Source of the DNA: Nocardia panacis | GTDB taxonomy: Bacteria > Actinomycetota > Actinomycetes > Mycobacteriales > Mycobacteriaceae | Reading direction: 5' to 3' | DNA: 64,000 bases | NCBI RefSeq assembly: GCF_003598715.1 | Contig: NZ_QZFU01000016.1 | Span: forward strand, 372,001-436,000 | Notes under the pieces: model-generated | Told to the model about the DNA's origin: nothing | The model's database searches: none | Seen by the model: the letters and a program-made list of their open reading frames with translations, nothing else | Position numbers and translations under genes: made by a program | Shown: piece by piece, positions 25,843 through 34,778 of the stretch | Layout of the letters: the number at the start of each line of letters is the position of its first letter | Position numbering within the stretch: position 1 is the stretch's first letter

Positions 25843-26709
25843 CTATTTCACACTCCCCGCAGTCAATCCGGCGACGAGCCGCTTCTCGATGAACGCGAAG
25901 AGGATCACCACCGGGACGATGCCCACCGTCGAGATCGCGAACACGTACTGCCACGCGGTGTCGTACTGTCCGACGAATTTGGTGAGCGCCACCGACAGCG
26001 GTTGATTTTCCGGCGTGGTCAATACGACCAGGCTGGCGGCGAATTCGTTCCAGCAGGAGACCACCACGAAGATGGTCGCGGTGACTATGCCGGGCCAGAC
26101 CAGCGGTAGGGACACCCTGGTCAGGATTTGGAAGCGGTTCAACCCGTCGAGTTGGGCCGCCTCCTCTATCTCCACCGGTATTCCGGCGAAGAAGCTGTGC
26201 ATGATCCATACCGCGAACGACAGGTTGAACGCGGCGTTGACCAGGATCATGGCCAACCAGGTGTCGTTGATGCCGAGTGCGAAGAACTCCCGAATCAAGC
26301 CGGTGACCAGCACCGTCGGCTGCAGCATCTGGGTGATCAGCACCAGTCCGAGGAAGACCGTCTTGCCCGGAAACCGGTGGCGCGCGGTGTGATGCGCCGC
26401 CGGGATGGCCACCAGCAGGACCAGCACGGTCGCGCAGACCGAGATGATGATGGTGCTGGCCAGGTTGAACGGCAGTGGCGTCTCCGGGGTGTGCCACATG
26501 GTGGCGTAGTTGTCCGGATGCCAGGTCTCGGGCAGGTAGGTCGGTGGGATGCGCAGGATCTCGGCGCGGCTCTTGAGCGAGCCGAGCACCATCACCAGGT
26601 AGGGCGCGAGGAACAGCAGCGCGATCACCGCACCGACGGCGGTGAGTTCCCAGCGCCTGCGTCGGGCGCCTTCGGTAGCGCTGCCGGTCGGCAGCCGGTG
26701 CAGGGTCAT
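25843..26709 (-). CDS. Carbohydrate ABC transporter permease (MalG/LacG type)
   Basis: A 288-residue permease with six membrane helices and the EAA loop IPVEIEEAAQLDGLNRFQI. It is the second membrane subunit of a CUT1-type sugar importer. The ATG overlaps the stop of the preceding permease gene (ATGA). The ATPase of the complex is not encoded in the operon; in actinobacteria such systems often share one MsiK/UgpC-type ATPase from another locus. Context suggests an amino sugar or amino-sugar oligomer as substrate. Confidence 0.92.
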   Translation of the reverse strand: MTLHRLPTGSATEGARRRRWELTAVGAVIALLFLAPYLVMVLGSLKSRAEILRIPPTYLPETWHPDNYATMWHTPETPLPFNLASTIIISVCATVLVLLVAIPAAHHTARHRFPGKTVFLGLVLITQMLQPTVLVTGLIREFFALGINDTWLAMILVNAAFNLSFAVWIMHSFFAGIPVEIEEAAQLDGLNRFQILTRVSLPLVWPGIVTATIFVVVSCWNEFAASLVVLTTPENQPLSVALTKFVGQYDTAWQYVFAISTVGIVPVVILFAFIEKRLVAGLTAGSVK

Positions 26710-27590
26710 CCGTCCACCTGCCGGGTCGGTTTGATGACCTTGACGTAGATCGCGATGATCACGATGATCAGCGCGAAATTGAAGACGCTCATCGCGGCGG
26801 CCGTATCTATGTGCTGATTCTGTCGAATCAGCTTGAAGGTCAGGGTCGTTGTGGTGTCGGCGGAGAATCCCGCGATGCTGCCGGTGATCACCTGGAGGAT
26901 GGGCAGCGAGTTGAACGCGTTGATGATATTGATGATGGTGGCCACCGCGATGGCCGAACGCAGTTGCGGCAGTACGAGATAGCGGTAGCGCTGCCACGCG
27001 CCCGCGCCGTCGATCCGCCCGGCCTCGTCGATCTCGGCCGGAATGGCTTGCAGCCCGGCCAGAATCGTGTAGGTGGTGAAGGGGATGGAGACGAAGACGG
27101 CCACCAGGATGGCCACCAGGAATGCCGGTGTGGGCTGTTTGGTGAACCCGTAACCGCGGTCGAGCAATCCGAGGTCGACCAGCAGCCGGTTGGCGATGCC
27201 GACATCCGGGTCGAGCAGGTAGTAGAAGATGCTGGTGGTCATGACCACCGAGGCCGCCCACGGCACCAGGATCGCCATGCGCACGGCGGTGCGGCCGGGG
27301 AAGTCCTTGTTGAGGAATTGGGCCAGGGCCGCGGAGATCAGCAGGGTGATCCCGACGACCGCGACCACCCAGATCACCGTGTGTACCAGCACCGCGCCCA
27401 GTTCGGAGATGCCGAACAGCGCACGATAGTTCTCCAGTCCGCCCGCGCCGCGGTCTTCACCGTAGGCGCTGAGCTTGCGGGTGCTGGTCCACACCATATA
27501 GAGGGCGGGGAAGGCGACGATGGCCGCGATCAGGACCAGCGATGGTCCGATCCAGGGCAGCGCCGCCAGCGTTCCCTTGCTGCGTCGCAC
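26706..27590 (-). CDS. Carbohydrate ABC transporter permease (MalF/LacF type)
   Basis: A 294-residue permease with six helices (from ALPWIGPSLVLIAAIVAFPALYMVW) and the EAA loop IPAEIDEAGRIDGAGAWQRY. The GTG at 27590 is separated by one base from the stop of the binding-protein gene. It forms the membrane pore with the MalG-type partner encoded immediately downstream. Confidence 0.92.
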   Translation of the reverse strand: MRRSKGTLAALPWIGPSLVLIAAIVAFPALYMVWTSTRKLSAYGEDRGAGGLENYRALFGISELGAVLVHTVIWVVAVVGITLLISAALAQFLNKDFPGRTAVRMAILVPWAASVVMTTSIFYYLLDPDVGIANRLLVDLGLLDRGYGFTKQPTPAFLVAILVAVFVSIPFTTYTILAGLQAIPAEIDEAGRIDGAGAWQRYRYLVLPQLRSAIAVATIINIINAFNSLPILQVITGSIAGFSADTTTTLTFKLIRQNQHIDTAAAMSVFNFALIIVIIAIYVKVIKPTRQVDG

Positions 27591-27591
27591 G

Positions 27592-28842
27592 TTATTTCGC
27601 GGCGTCCGCGATCCGCGCCAGGACCTGCGCCGGATCGGTGCCCTGGCCGATGGTGCCGATCTGCTGCCGGATCGCACCCTGCGCCTTGGCCCAGTTGGCG
27701 TTGTTGCTGGGGTAGAACTTGGCGGCGGGCAGGGTGGGGCCGAAGGCCTTGGTCACCGGATCGTCGGCGAGTTTGGCGGCGGCGGAGTTGGTGATGGGGA
27801 TGAAGCCTTCGCGCTGCACGAATTTGGCGTAGACGTCGGCGGTGTAGAAGAAGCTCAGGAACTTCTTGATGCTGTCGGCCTTCTTGCCGTCCTTCTTGAA
27901 GGCCATCAGGTGGTCGGCCACGCCGAGGGTGACCGGCTCGCCCGCCTTGGTCGGAGTCGGCGCGGTGGCGTACTGCAGGCCGGGATTCTTGTCCTTGATC
28001 TGGCCGATGGTGGGCGGCAGGCCCTCGATCATGCCGATCTTGCCCTGGATGAAGGCGTTGATCACATCCTTGCGGTCGGTGGCGCCCGGATTGGGTTGGG
28101 TGGCACCGGAATCGATCATCGCCCGCATGGCCTGGACCCCCTCGAGATTCTGCGGGGAGTTGATGGTGAGCTTGTCGCCGTCGGCCCAGTTGCCGCCCGC
28201 GCCGAAGGTCCAGATGGAGGTTTCGCCCTGGGCCTCCTCACTGCCGAGGGGCAGGCCGTAGCCGGAGACGCCGCCGCCGAGGGCCTGGATCTTCTTGGCC
28301 GCCTCGGTGAGCTCGGACCAGGTCTTGGGCGGCGCCGCGATGCCCGCCTTGGTGAACAGGTCCTTGTTGTAGAACAGGGTGCGGGTGGAGGCGAACAGCG
28401 GCAGCGCGTATTCGGTGCCGTTGAGCGAGGCATTCTTCTTGAAGCCCGGCTGAATATCGGCGAGCACCTGATCGGAGACGATCTCGGAGGCCGGGAAGAG
28501 TTGGCCGTCGCCCGCGAAGCTGGCGTAGGCGTCGATATTCAGGATGTCCGGTGTGGTGGACTTGGACTGGAGTTTGGTGCGCACCACGTCGTTGATCGAA
28601 TTCCAGGACTCCATCTGAAGATTGACGGTGATGCCCGGATTCGCCTTCTTGAAGTCGGCGATGATGCCGTCCCACAGCGTCTTGGTTCCGGTGGCGCCGT
28701 CGCTGTAGACGGGGGCGAGGAAGTTGATCGTGGTATCCGAGTCGCCGGAGTCCTTGGACCCGAACCCGCACGACGAGGTCGCGAGCACCACGCTGGCCGC
28801 CAGTGCTACCCCGGCCACTATGCCGTGGAGTGGTCTGTTCAC
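27592..28842 (-). CDS. Sugar ABC transporter substrate-binding lipoprotein
   Basis: A 416-residue extracellular solute-binding protein of family 1. It has a lipoprotein signal peptide with lipobox ATSSCGFG, then TINFLAPVYSDG and the usual two-lobed fold (DFKKANPGITVNLQ, YALPLFASTRTLFYNKDLF). It captures the sugar outside the membrane for the two permeases downstream. GTG at 28842 follows AAAGG. First gene of the minus-strand transport operon, divergent from the SIS-domain gene at 28971. No ATPase gene accompanies it. Confidence 0.93.
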   Translation of the reverse strand: MNRPLHGIVAGVALAASVVLATSSCGFGSKDSGDSDTTINFLAPVYSDGATGTKTLWDGIIADFKKANPGITVNLQMESWNSINDVVRTKLQSKSTTPDILNIDAYASFAGDGQLFPASEIVSDQVLADIQPGFKKNASLNGTEYALPLFASTRTLFYNKDLFTKAGIAAPPKTWSELTEAAKKIQALGGGVSGYGLPLGSEEAQGETSIWTFGAGGNWADGDKLTINSPQNLEGVQAMRAMIDSGATQPNPGATDRKDVINAFIQGKIGMIEGLPPTIGQIKDKNPGLQYATAPTPTKAGEPVTLGVADHLMAFKKDGKKADSIKKFLSFFYTADVYAKFVQREGFIPITNSAAAKLADDPVTKAFGPTLPAAKFYPSNNANWAKAQGAIRQQIGTIGQGTDPAQVLARIADAAK

Positions 28843-28970
28843 GAGCAGAACCTTTCAAAATTGGCACACCCCACACCACCGAACCGCCGATGATGTAGCG
28901 AACGATCGTATTGACCGCCAATGTAGACCCAATAGTGATCGAATGTGACCGATTTGCTCGGAAAGTTGAC
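28843..28970. promoter_or_regulatory. Divergent promoter region of the amino-sugar cluster
   Basis: 128 bases between the transport operon and the catabolic operon. It is AT-richer than the surroundings and holds several GATCG-type words (CGAACGATCG, GTGATCGAATGTGACCGAT) that could be part of a DeoR- or TetR-type operator. No single perfect palindrome stands out. Confidence 0.45.
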
Positions 28971-29903
28971 ATGAACGATCACCGGGCGGATTCTGTTCGT
29001 GTGCCTGAAAACCCAGCCCCCCACTTAGCCGCAGAGATCGCCACCCAGCCCGACGACTGGACCCGCGCCGCCACGACCGCCGCCGAGTACAAGGCCGTGC
29101 TGCCACAGCCGGGCGAGCGCGTGGCCGTAATCGGCTGCGGCACCTCACTTTTCATGTCCCGCGCGATATCCGCCCTGCGCGAGGGCTCCGGCCACGGCCT
29201 GACCGACGCCTGGCCCGCCAGCCAGGTCCGCTTCGGCCGCGACTACGACCGCTACCTCGTCATCTGCCGCTCCGGCACCACCACCGAGGTGGTCAATGCC
29301 ATGCGCCGGATTCCCGACGGCGTGCCGCGCACCGTCATCTGCAGCAGTCCCGGTACGCCTGTGCTCGATCTCGCCGACCCCGTCCTGATCCAGGAGGTCG
29401 ACGAAAAGTCCGTCGTACAAACACGTTTCGCCACCACGGCGCTGGCCATCCTGCGCTGGCATCTCGGCGAGGATCTGCATCCCGCCATCGCGGCGGCCCG
29501 CGCCGTCCTCGCCGAGGATCCCGCCGAATCGCTCGCCGCCGTGCGCCGGGCCGAGCAGATCAGCTTCGTCGGGATGGACTTCGCGGCCGCCATCGCCGAT
29601 GAGGCCGGACTCAAACTGCGCGAATCCTGCCAATCCTGGACCGAGGGCTACCCCGCCACCGAATGGCGCCACGGCCCGATCAGCATCGCCGCACCCGGCC
29701 GCGCCGTGTGGGCTTTCGGACCGCTGGAACCCAATTTCGCCGCCGATGTCGCGATCACCGGCGCACATCTCGAGCACCGGGATATCGATCCGATGGCGGA
29801 TCTGGTCCGGGTGCACCAACTCTGCGTACTACGCGCCGCCGACCTGGGCCTGGACCCCGACCATCCGCGCAGCCTGGCCCGCTCGGTGGTCCTGGACCGG
29901 TGA
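28971..29903 (+). CDS. SIS-domain sugar-phosphate isomerase/deaminase (AgaS-like)
   Basis: A 310-residue protein with two SIS domains. Sugar-phosphate motifs are VIGCGTSLFMSRAISALRE and VICRSGTTTEVVNAM (SGTTTE). The C-terminal ATEWRHGPISIA carries the GlmS/AgaS-type histidine-glycine-proline. AgaS deaminates galactosamine-6-phosphate to tagatose-6-phosphate. The neighbours (ROK kinase, NagA-type deacetylase, PfkB kinase, class II aldolase) fit exactly this step. An alternative is glucosamine-6-phosphate deamination. The ATG at 28971 follows GGAAAG. The stop overlaps the GTG of the next gene. Confidence 0.85.
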   Translation: MNDHRADSVRVPENPAPHLAAEIATQPDDWTRAATTAAEYKAVLPQPGERVAVIGCGTSLFMSRAISALREGSGHGLTDAWPASQVRFGRDYDRYLVICRSGTTTEVVNAMRRIPDGVPRTVICSSPGTPVLDLADPVLIQEVDEKSVVQTRFATTALAILRWHLGEDLHPAIAAARAVLAEDPAESLAAVRRAEQISFVGMDFAAAIADEAGLKLRESCQSWTEGYPATEWRHGPISIAAPGRAVWAFGPLEPNFAADVAITGAHLEHRDIDPMADLVRVHQLCVLRAADLGLDPDHPRSLARSVVLDR

Positions 29904-30967
29904 TCTCGGCCGTGCCGCCCGCTCCCGAGGCCCCGCCGGGCGCGCGCACCGGAACCACCGGTCCGACGACAAGTCCGGCGCGGGCCGCTACTGTGCCGGA
30001 AATGGGAATGGTACGGCCTGCGAACGATCCACCGGCGATCCCACTCGAACTGCCGCCGGAGGCGTTGGTGCTCGGTATCGATGTCGGCGGCACCACCATG
30101 AAGGGTGAGATCACCGACGCCGCGGGTGCCGTACACGCGGCCGGTGTCATCGAAACACCGAAGGGTCTGGCCGCTTTCGACGCCATGACGGCGCTCGGCG
30201 ATCAACTCCTCGGCGAATTGTCCACCGAGCAGCGCGCTCTCGTGGCGCGCGCCGCCGTCATCCTGCCCGGCATTGTCGATACCGCGCGCGCCATCGCGGT
30301 ATTCAGCAGCAATGTCGGCTGGCGCGATGTGGTGATCGGCGACCGGTTCAGTGCCCGCTGGGGTATGCCGGTGCTGATCGATCACGATGTCACCGTGGGG
30401 GGTTGGGCCGAGTGGCGCTTCGGCGCGGGGCGCGGCATCGACGATGTGTGCGTGCTCATGATCGGCACCGGGATCAGCGGCACGCTCTCGGTCGGTGGCA
30501 GGCTGGTGCGCAGCGCTTTCGGTCAGGCGGGCGAATACGGGCACATCCCGGTCCGCTATCCGGATGGATTACCCTGCCCCTGCGGCAATATCGGCTGTGT
30601 GGAGACCCTGGCCTCCGGCGCGTCGGTCGCGCGCGCCTATTCCACCCGCACCGGGCACGAAACCAAAGGCGCGGCCGAGGTTTTCGCGCTGCTCGACACC
30701 GATCCCGATGCCGAGGCGGTGATCTCGGACGCGGTGCACGCGCTCGCCGACGGACTGATCGGCGTGGTGCACGCGGTGTGCCCCCGACTGATCGTGCTCG
30801 GTGGCGGTCTGGCGGGCGCGGGCGCGGCGCTCACCGAACCGCTGCACCGGGCCATCGCCGAGCGGCTGCGCCTGGTGCCGCCGCCACAGGTGGTGGTCGG
30901 CGAGTTCGGTGCGCGCGCCGGTTTGATCGGCGCGGCCCGCTTCGCCCGGTGTGGAATCGTGAGATGA
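29900..30967 (+). CDS. ROK-family sugar kinase
   Basis: A ROK protein with the ATP-phosphate motif LGIDVGGTTMKGEI, the catalytic aspartate in VLIDHDVTVGGWAEWRFGAGRG, and the zinc cluster CPCGNIGCVE. It phosphorylates a hexose or amino sugar at O6, here probably N-acetylgalactosamine or N-acetylglucosamine. I give the GTG at 29900, which overlaps the preceding stop (GTGA), making 355 residues; this adds a Pro/Ala-rich extension of about 35 residues. The ATGs at 30002 and 30008 are alternatives closer to the usual ROK start. No N-terminal DNA-binding domain is present, so it is a kinase rather than a repressor. Confidence 0.87.
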   Translation: MISAVPPAPEAPPGARTGTTGPTTSPARAATVPEMGMVRPANDPPAIPLELPPEALVLGIDVGGTTMKGEITDAAGAVHAAGVIETPKGLAAFDAMTALGDQLLGELSTEQRALVARAAVILPGIVDTARAIAVFSSNVGWRDVVIGDRFSARWGMPVLIDHDVTVGGWAEWRFGAGRGIDDVCVLMIGTGISGTLSVGGRLVRSAFGQAGEYGHIPVRYPDGLPCPCGNIGCVETLASGASVARAYSTRTGHETKGAAEVFALLDTDPDAEAVISDAVHALADGLIGVVHAVCPRLIVLGGGLAGAGAALTEPLHRAIAERLRLVPPPQVVVGEFGARAGLIGAARFARCGIVR

Positions 30968-31058
30968 ATCGCCCCGGTTCGGTGCGCGCCGACGGATTCC
31001 GGGACCTCCGTACCGCATTGGTGTGCCGTCGCGATGAGGGCGACGGTAGCCTGTGCGG

Positions 31059-31128
31059 TCAGGGGCGTGAGCGACGGGACCGCAGGAGGTAGCGCAGCGT
31101 GACCACGAAGGGACCCGTGAGCGCCGCC
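31059..31128 (-). repeat. Repeat family B, single diverged copy
   Basis: On the minus strand it reads GGGTCCCTTCGTGGTCACGC, then TGCGGTCCCGTCGCTCACGC, matching the 78-bp units at 21886-22108 with several substitutions. It lies in the 212-base gap before the NagA-type gene. Confidence 0.8.
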
Positions 31129-31179
31129 AATCGGTCCCGGCAGCCGCCGGGACGTTCATCGGAAGCAGGGGTGAGTGCG

Positions 31180-32331
31180 ATGAACCCGAATACGGTACGG
31201 GGGCGGATCGTTTCGGCGTCCGCCGAGCTGTACGACGGGGTGATCTCGATACTCGGCGAGCGGATCGCCGAGGTGGCGCCGTTCGCGCAATGGGTTGCCG
31301 CGCACCCGGATTCACCGGTGCCGAGCTATGCGGGCACGGTGCTGCCCGGCCTGGTCGACATTCACAATCACGGCGGCTTCGGCCACCGCTTCGACACGGT
31401 GGATCCCGAGCAGGCGCGGGGCGCCGCGCAATTCCACCGCTCGCGCGGGAGCACCACGGTGGTGGCCTCCGTGGTGACGGGTCCCGGCGCCGAGATGGTC
31501 GCTCAGGTCGCGACGCTGCGTGAGTTGGCACAGCAGGGGATCATCGGCGGAATCCACGCCGAGGGGCCGTTTCTCGCGGCAGCGCGCTGCGGGGCGCAGG
31601 ACCCGCGCTATCTGCGCGATCCCGATCTCGAACTCACCGAACAGTTGCTCGCCGCGGCGGGCGGCCACCTGCGGGTCATGACGCTGGCTCCGGAACTGCC
31701 CGGCTATGACAAAGTGGCACAGCGCCTTTCCGACAGCGGCACCGTGGTGGCGCTGGGCCACAGCGATACCGACTTCGCGCGCTTCCGCGCCGCGCTGCGG
31801 CCCGGCGGCCCCGCCGCACTCGTCACGCATCTGGCCAATGGCATGCCGCCGCTGCACCACCGCACACCCGGCCCGGTCGCCGCCGGTTTGGTCGCGGCCG
31901 CCGACGGCGCCGCGGTGGTCGAACTCATCGGTGACGGCGTCCATGTCGATTCCGGTTTCGGCGCCTTGGTTTTCGCGGCGGCGGCGGGTCGGGTCGCGCT
32001 GATCACCGATGCCATGCAGGCCGCGGGGATGCCCGACGGCGACTACGTCCTGGGGCCGCAACGGGTGCGGGTCTCGGGTGGTGTCGCGCGCATCGCCAAC
32101 GGTTCGATCGCGGGCGGCACCAGCACCCTGCTCGACGGGTTGAGCTGGGCCGTCAATAGCTGCGGCGTCCCGCTGCGCGCGGCGGTGTGCGCCGCCACCT
32201 CGGTGCCCGCGCGCGCCGCCGGACTCACCGAAGTGGGCGATCTGCGGCCCGGTCTGCGGGCCGACCTGCTGGTCGTCGACGCGGATCTCCGGTTGCGACG
32301 GGTCCTCAGTAGGGGACAGTGGTTGTCGTGA
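31180..32331 (+). CDS. nagA: N-acetyl-amino-sugar-6-phosphate deacetylase (NagA/AgaA family)
   Basis: A 383-residue amidohydrolase. Metal and catalytic motifs of NagA are visible: PGLVDIHNHGGFGH, GIHAEGPFLA (Glu ligand), GHSDTD (His ligand), THLANGMPPLHH (His) and LITDAMQAAG (catalytic Asp). It removes acetate from GlcNAc-6-phosphate or GalNAc-6-phosphate. In this cluster, with SIS, PfkB and aldolase genes, the GalNAc form (AgaA) is more likely. The ATG at 31180 has CAGGGG upstream; an upstream in-frame start at 31099 would lie in the repeat copy. The stop overlaps the next GTG (GTGA). Confidence 0.9.
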   Translation: MNPNTVRGRIVSASAELYDGVISILGERIAEVAPFAQWVAAHPDSPVPSYAGTVLPGLVDIHNHGGFGHRFDTVDPEQARGAAQFHRSRGSTTVVASVVTGPGAEMVAQVATLRELAQQGIIGGIHAEGPFLAAARCGAQDPRYLRDPDLELTEQLLAAAGGHLRVMTLAPELPGYDKVAQRLSDSGTVVALGHSDTDFARFRAALRPGGPAALVTHLANGMPPLHHRTPGPVAAGLVAAADGAAVVELIGDGVHVDSGFGALVFAAAAGRVALITDAMQAAGMPDGDYVLGPQRVRVSGGVARIANGSIAGGTSTLLDGLSWAVNSCGVPLRAAVCAATSVPARAAGLTEVGDLRPGLRADLLVVDADLRLRRVLSRGQWLS

Positions 32332-33260
32332 TCCTCACTGTGACAATGAATCCCGCCTACGACATGACCTACCGGGTCGAACGGTTCGAGCGGGGCCAGG
32401 CGCACCGGGTCCGATCCGTCGAGCAGCGCATCGGCGGCAAAGGCATCAATGTCACCAGGGTGCTCAATCAGCTCGGCAAGTACGCGCGCGCCACGGGTTT
32501 CAGCGATCATGCCTTCGCCGCGGCGGCCGAGTTGGAGCTGCCGGTGGATTTCGTGCACGCCCTGCCCTGGGTGCGCCGCACGGTGGTGGTCAGCGAATCG
32601 GTGGACGGCACCGCGACCGCGCTGTGGGAGCCGGGCGCCCGCGTCACCAACCCGCACGCGGCCGAGCAGCTCGCGGTCCGGGTGGCCGGACTGCTGCCCG
32701 ATATCAATGGTCTGGTCATCTCCGGGTCGCTGCCCGGCGGTGTCGATCCGGGGCTGCCCGCCGAGATCGCCCGCACCGCCGTCGCGGCGGGCGTGCCCAC
32801 GGTCTGCGATGTGGACGGCGAGGCGCTGCGCCGGGCCGCGCGGATTCCGGGTGTCGTGCTGATGCCCAATACCGATGAGTTGCGACGACTCACCGCGTCC
32901 ATGCCGGATTCGCCGCGCGCGGTGGTGGATTCGGTGCGTCCGCTGTTCGCGCACGGTGTGCGCGCCGTGGTGGCCACCCGCGGCGCGGAGGGGATGGTGC
33001 TGGTCACCCCTGAGGGGGCCTGGTCGGCCCGACTGCCCGAACCGCTGGCCGGAAATCCCACCGGCGCGGGCGATTCCGCGGCGGCGGCGGTCATCGCGAC
33101 ACTGTCGGAGTCGAAGGATCCGGATTGGTCGGTCGTGCTCGCCGACGCCGTCGCCACCTCCGCCTCGGCCGTGGTGGTGCCGGTGGCGGGCGAGATCGAC
33201 CGCGCCCTGCGGGATCGGCTACTACCGACCGTCATCATCGAGAACCTAGCTGCCCCATGA
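32328..33260 (+). CDS. PfkB-family hexose-phosphate kinase (tagatose-6-phosphate / 1-phosphofructokinase type)
   Basis: A 310-residue PfkB kinase of the LacC/FruK subgroup. The N-terminus ILTVTMNPAYDMTYRVERF and the GGKGINVTRVL motif bind the sugar; GNPTGAGDSAAA holds the catalytic aspartate and anion hole. With the adjacent AgaS-like and aldolase genes the most consistent substrate is tagatose-6-phosphate, giving tagatose-1,6-bisphosphate. Fructose-1-phosphate is the main alternative. The GTG at 32328 overlaps the preceding stop. Confidence 0.88.
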   Translation: MILTVTMNPAYDMTYRVERFERGQAHRVRSVEQRIGGKGINVTRVLNQLGKYARATGFSDHAFAAAAELELPVDFVHALPWVRRTVVVSESVDGTATALWEPGARVTNPHAAEQLAVRVAGLLPDINGLVISGSLPGGVDPGLPAEIARTAVAAGVPTVCDVDGEALRRAARIPGVVLMPNTDELRRLTASMPDSPRAVVDSVRPLFAHGVRAVVATRGAEGMVLVTPEGAWSARLPEPLAGNPTGAGDSAAAAVIATLSESKDPDWSVVLADAVATSASAVVVPVAGEIDRALRDRLLPTVIIENLAAP

Positions 33261-33279
33261 TCGTTCAGGAGTTCGCACC

Positions 33280-34110
33280 GTGCCGTTGACACCCATCCCC
33301 GAACTGCTCGCCGCCGCGAGACCCGGTGGTCTCGGCGCGTTCAATGTGATCACCCTGGAGCATGCCGAAGCCATCGCTGCCGCCGCCGAATCGGTGGAAC
33401 GCCCCGTGGTGCTGCAACTTTCGGAGAATACGGTGCGCTATCACGGCGCACTGGCCCCGCTCGCGCTGGCCTGCCTGCGCATCGCGGCCGACTCCACCGC
33501 GCCGGTCGCGGTTCATCTCGACCACGCCACCGATGCCGAACTTGTCCGCGCCGCGGTGCAACTCGGCATCGGCTCGATCATGTTCGACGGCTCGACCATG
33601 GACTACATCGTGAATGTGGCCGCCACGGCCGATATCGCCCGCTGGTGCCATGCCAGAGGGGTGTTCGTCGAGGCCGAGCTCGGGGAGGTCGGGGGCAAGG
33701 ACGGCGCGCACGCGCCGGGTGTGCGCACCGATCCGGATGAGGCCGTCGCCTTCGTCACCGATACGGGCGTCGACGCCCTCGCGGTGGCGGTGGGGTCCTC
33801 GCACGCCATGCGCGATCGCACCGCCGAACTCGACAATGAGCTCATCGCCCGGCTCGCCGCGAAGGTCCCGGTGCCGCTGGTGCTGCACGGATCCTCCGGT
33901 GTGCCCGACGCGGGTCTGCGCGCGGCCGTCGCACACGGCATGAGCAAGATCAATATCGCGACCCGACTCAATGTGCTGATGTCGCAGGCGATTCGGGACA
34001 CCCTCGGCGACGAGATCGCCGACCCGCGCAAATATCTCGGCCCGGCCCGCGCCGCGGTGCGGGCCGAGGTGGCCCGCTTCCTCGAGCTGCTCGCCGCACC
34101 GCAGCGGTAG
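33280..34110 (+). CDS. Class II (zinc) ketose-bisphosphate aldolase, probably tagatose-1,6-bisphosphate type
   Basis: A 276-residue class II aldolase. Zinc and substrate motifs are AVHLDHATDAELV (catalytic Asp, His ligand), AELGEVGGKDG, VGSSHAM (His ligand) and LVLHGSSGVPD (His ligand), followed by KINIATRLN. The GatY/KbaY family cleaves tagatose-1,6-bisphosphate to glyceraldehyde-3-phosphate and dihydroxyacetone phosphate. Fructose-bisphosphate cannot be excluded. The GTG at 33280 follows AGGAG. Last gene of the catabolic operon; it converges with the DUF3349 genes, with only seven bases between stops and no clear hairpin. Confidence 0.88.
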   Translation: MPLTPIPELLAAARPGGLGAFNVITLEHAEAIAAAAESVERPVVLQLSENTVRYHGALAPLALACLRIAADSTAPVAVHLDHATDAELVRAAVQLGIGSIMFDGSTMDYIVNVAATADIARWCHARGVFVEAELGEVGGKDGAHAPGVRTDPDEAVAFVTDTGVDALAVAVGSSHAMRDRTAELDNELIARLAAKVPVPLVLHGSSGVPDAGLRAAVAHGMSKINIATRLNVLMSQAIRDTLGDEIADPRKYLGPARAAVRAEVARFLELLAAPQR

Positions 34111-34117
34111 ATCCGAA

Positions 34118-34402
34118 TTAGTCCTGACTCGGCCACGTGTGTTCGTCCAGGCGCACGCGGACGCGGGCGATATCGGATTCGGCGGGGAGTTCGTTGGTGA
34201 TTCTGGTGATCATCACCTGGATGTCGGTGCGGTCGACGGGGTGCGGGGCGGTGGTGAGCAGTTCCTCGGCGATCTGGCGGACCTCGTCGTCGGAGAGGCG
34301 GCGGCGCAGCAAGGCCAAGAGGGGGATGTAATCGGATTCCGGGATGCCCTCCGGGTATCCGGCCCGCAGCCATTCGATGATGGCGTTCAGGAAGGGCGGC
34401 AT
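34118..34402 (-). CDS. DUF3349 protein (copy 1)
   Basis: A 94-residue helical protein of the DUF3349 family. It contains WLRAGYPEGIPESDYIPLLALLRRRLSDDEV, seen also in the neighbouring copy. The fold is winged-helix-like in the Mycobacterium member Rv0543c, from memory, and its role is unknown. Arrangement with a small membrane protein and a Pit phosphate transporter is the same as Rv0543c-Rv0545c. The family is often linked to phosphate transport by position only. Confidence 0.85.
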   Translation of the reverse strand: MPPFLNAIIEWLRAGYPEGIPESDYIPLLALLRRRLSDDEVRQIAEELLTTAPHPVDRTDIQVMITRITNELPAESDIARVRVRLDEHTWPSQD

Positions 34403-34417
34403 GGGAAAGCCTCCGGG

Positions 34418-34768
34418 TCAGTCGGATTCGGGCAGGGGCGCGGCCAGCGGCCAACCGCCCGCCGCCAGATGGGAGGCGACGCGCGCCACATCCTGCTCGC
34501 CGGGGTGTTCCTTGGCTACGCGGGCGATGGCGGATTCGATCTCGGTATGGGCGATGTGACGACCCTCCCGCTCGCGCACCAACTCCTCGGCGATGGTGAC
34601 CACCTCGTAGTCGGTGAGATGCCGGTGCAGCACCGCGAACAGCGCGACGTAGTCGGCTTGCGGCACGCCCTGCGGATACCCGGCGCGCAACCAGCCGATG
34701 ACCCGACCGAGCACACCCGGCCTCGGCTGCGGTGCGGGTTGGGGGGATTGCGGAAGCTGCTCGGTCAA
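34418..34768 (-). CDS. DUF3349 protein (copy 2)
   Basis: A 116-residue paralogue of the preceding small protein, with WLRAGYPQGVPQADYVALFAVL and LTDYEVVTIAEELV in matching positions. A Pro/Gln-rich extension of about 20 residues precedes the domain. The two genes are 15 bases apart on the same strand and probably arose by tandem duplication. Function unknown; see copy 1 for context. Confidence 0.85.
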   Translation of the reverse strand: MTEQLPQSPQPAPQPRPGVLGRVIGWLRAGYPQGVPQADYVALFAVLHRHLTDYEVVTIAEELVREREGRHIAHTEIESAIARVAKEHPGEQDVARVASHLAAGGWPLAAPLPESD

Positions 34769-34778
34769 CTCGGTCCCC

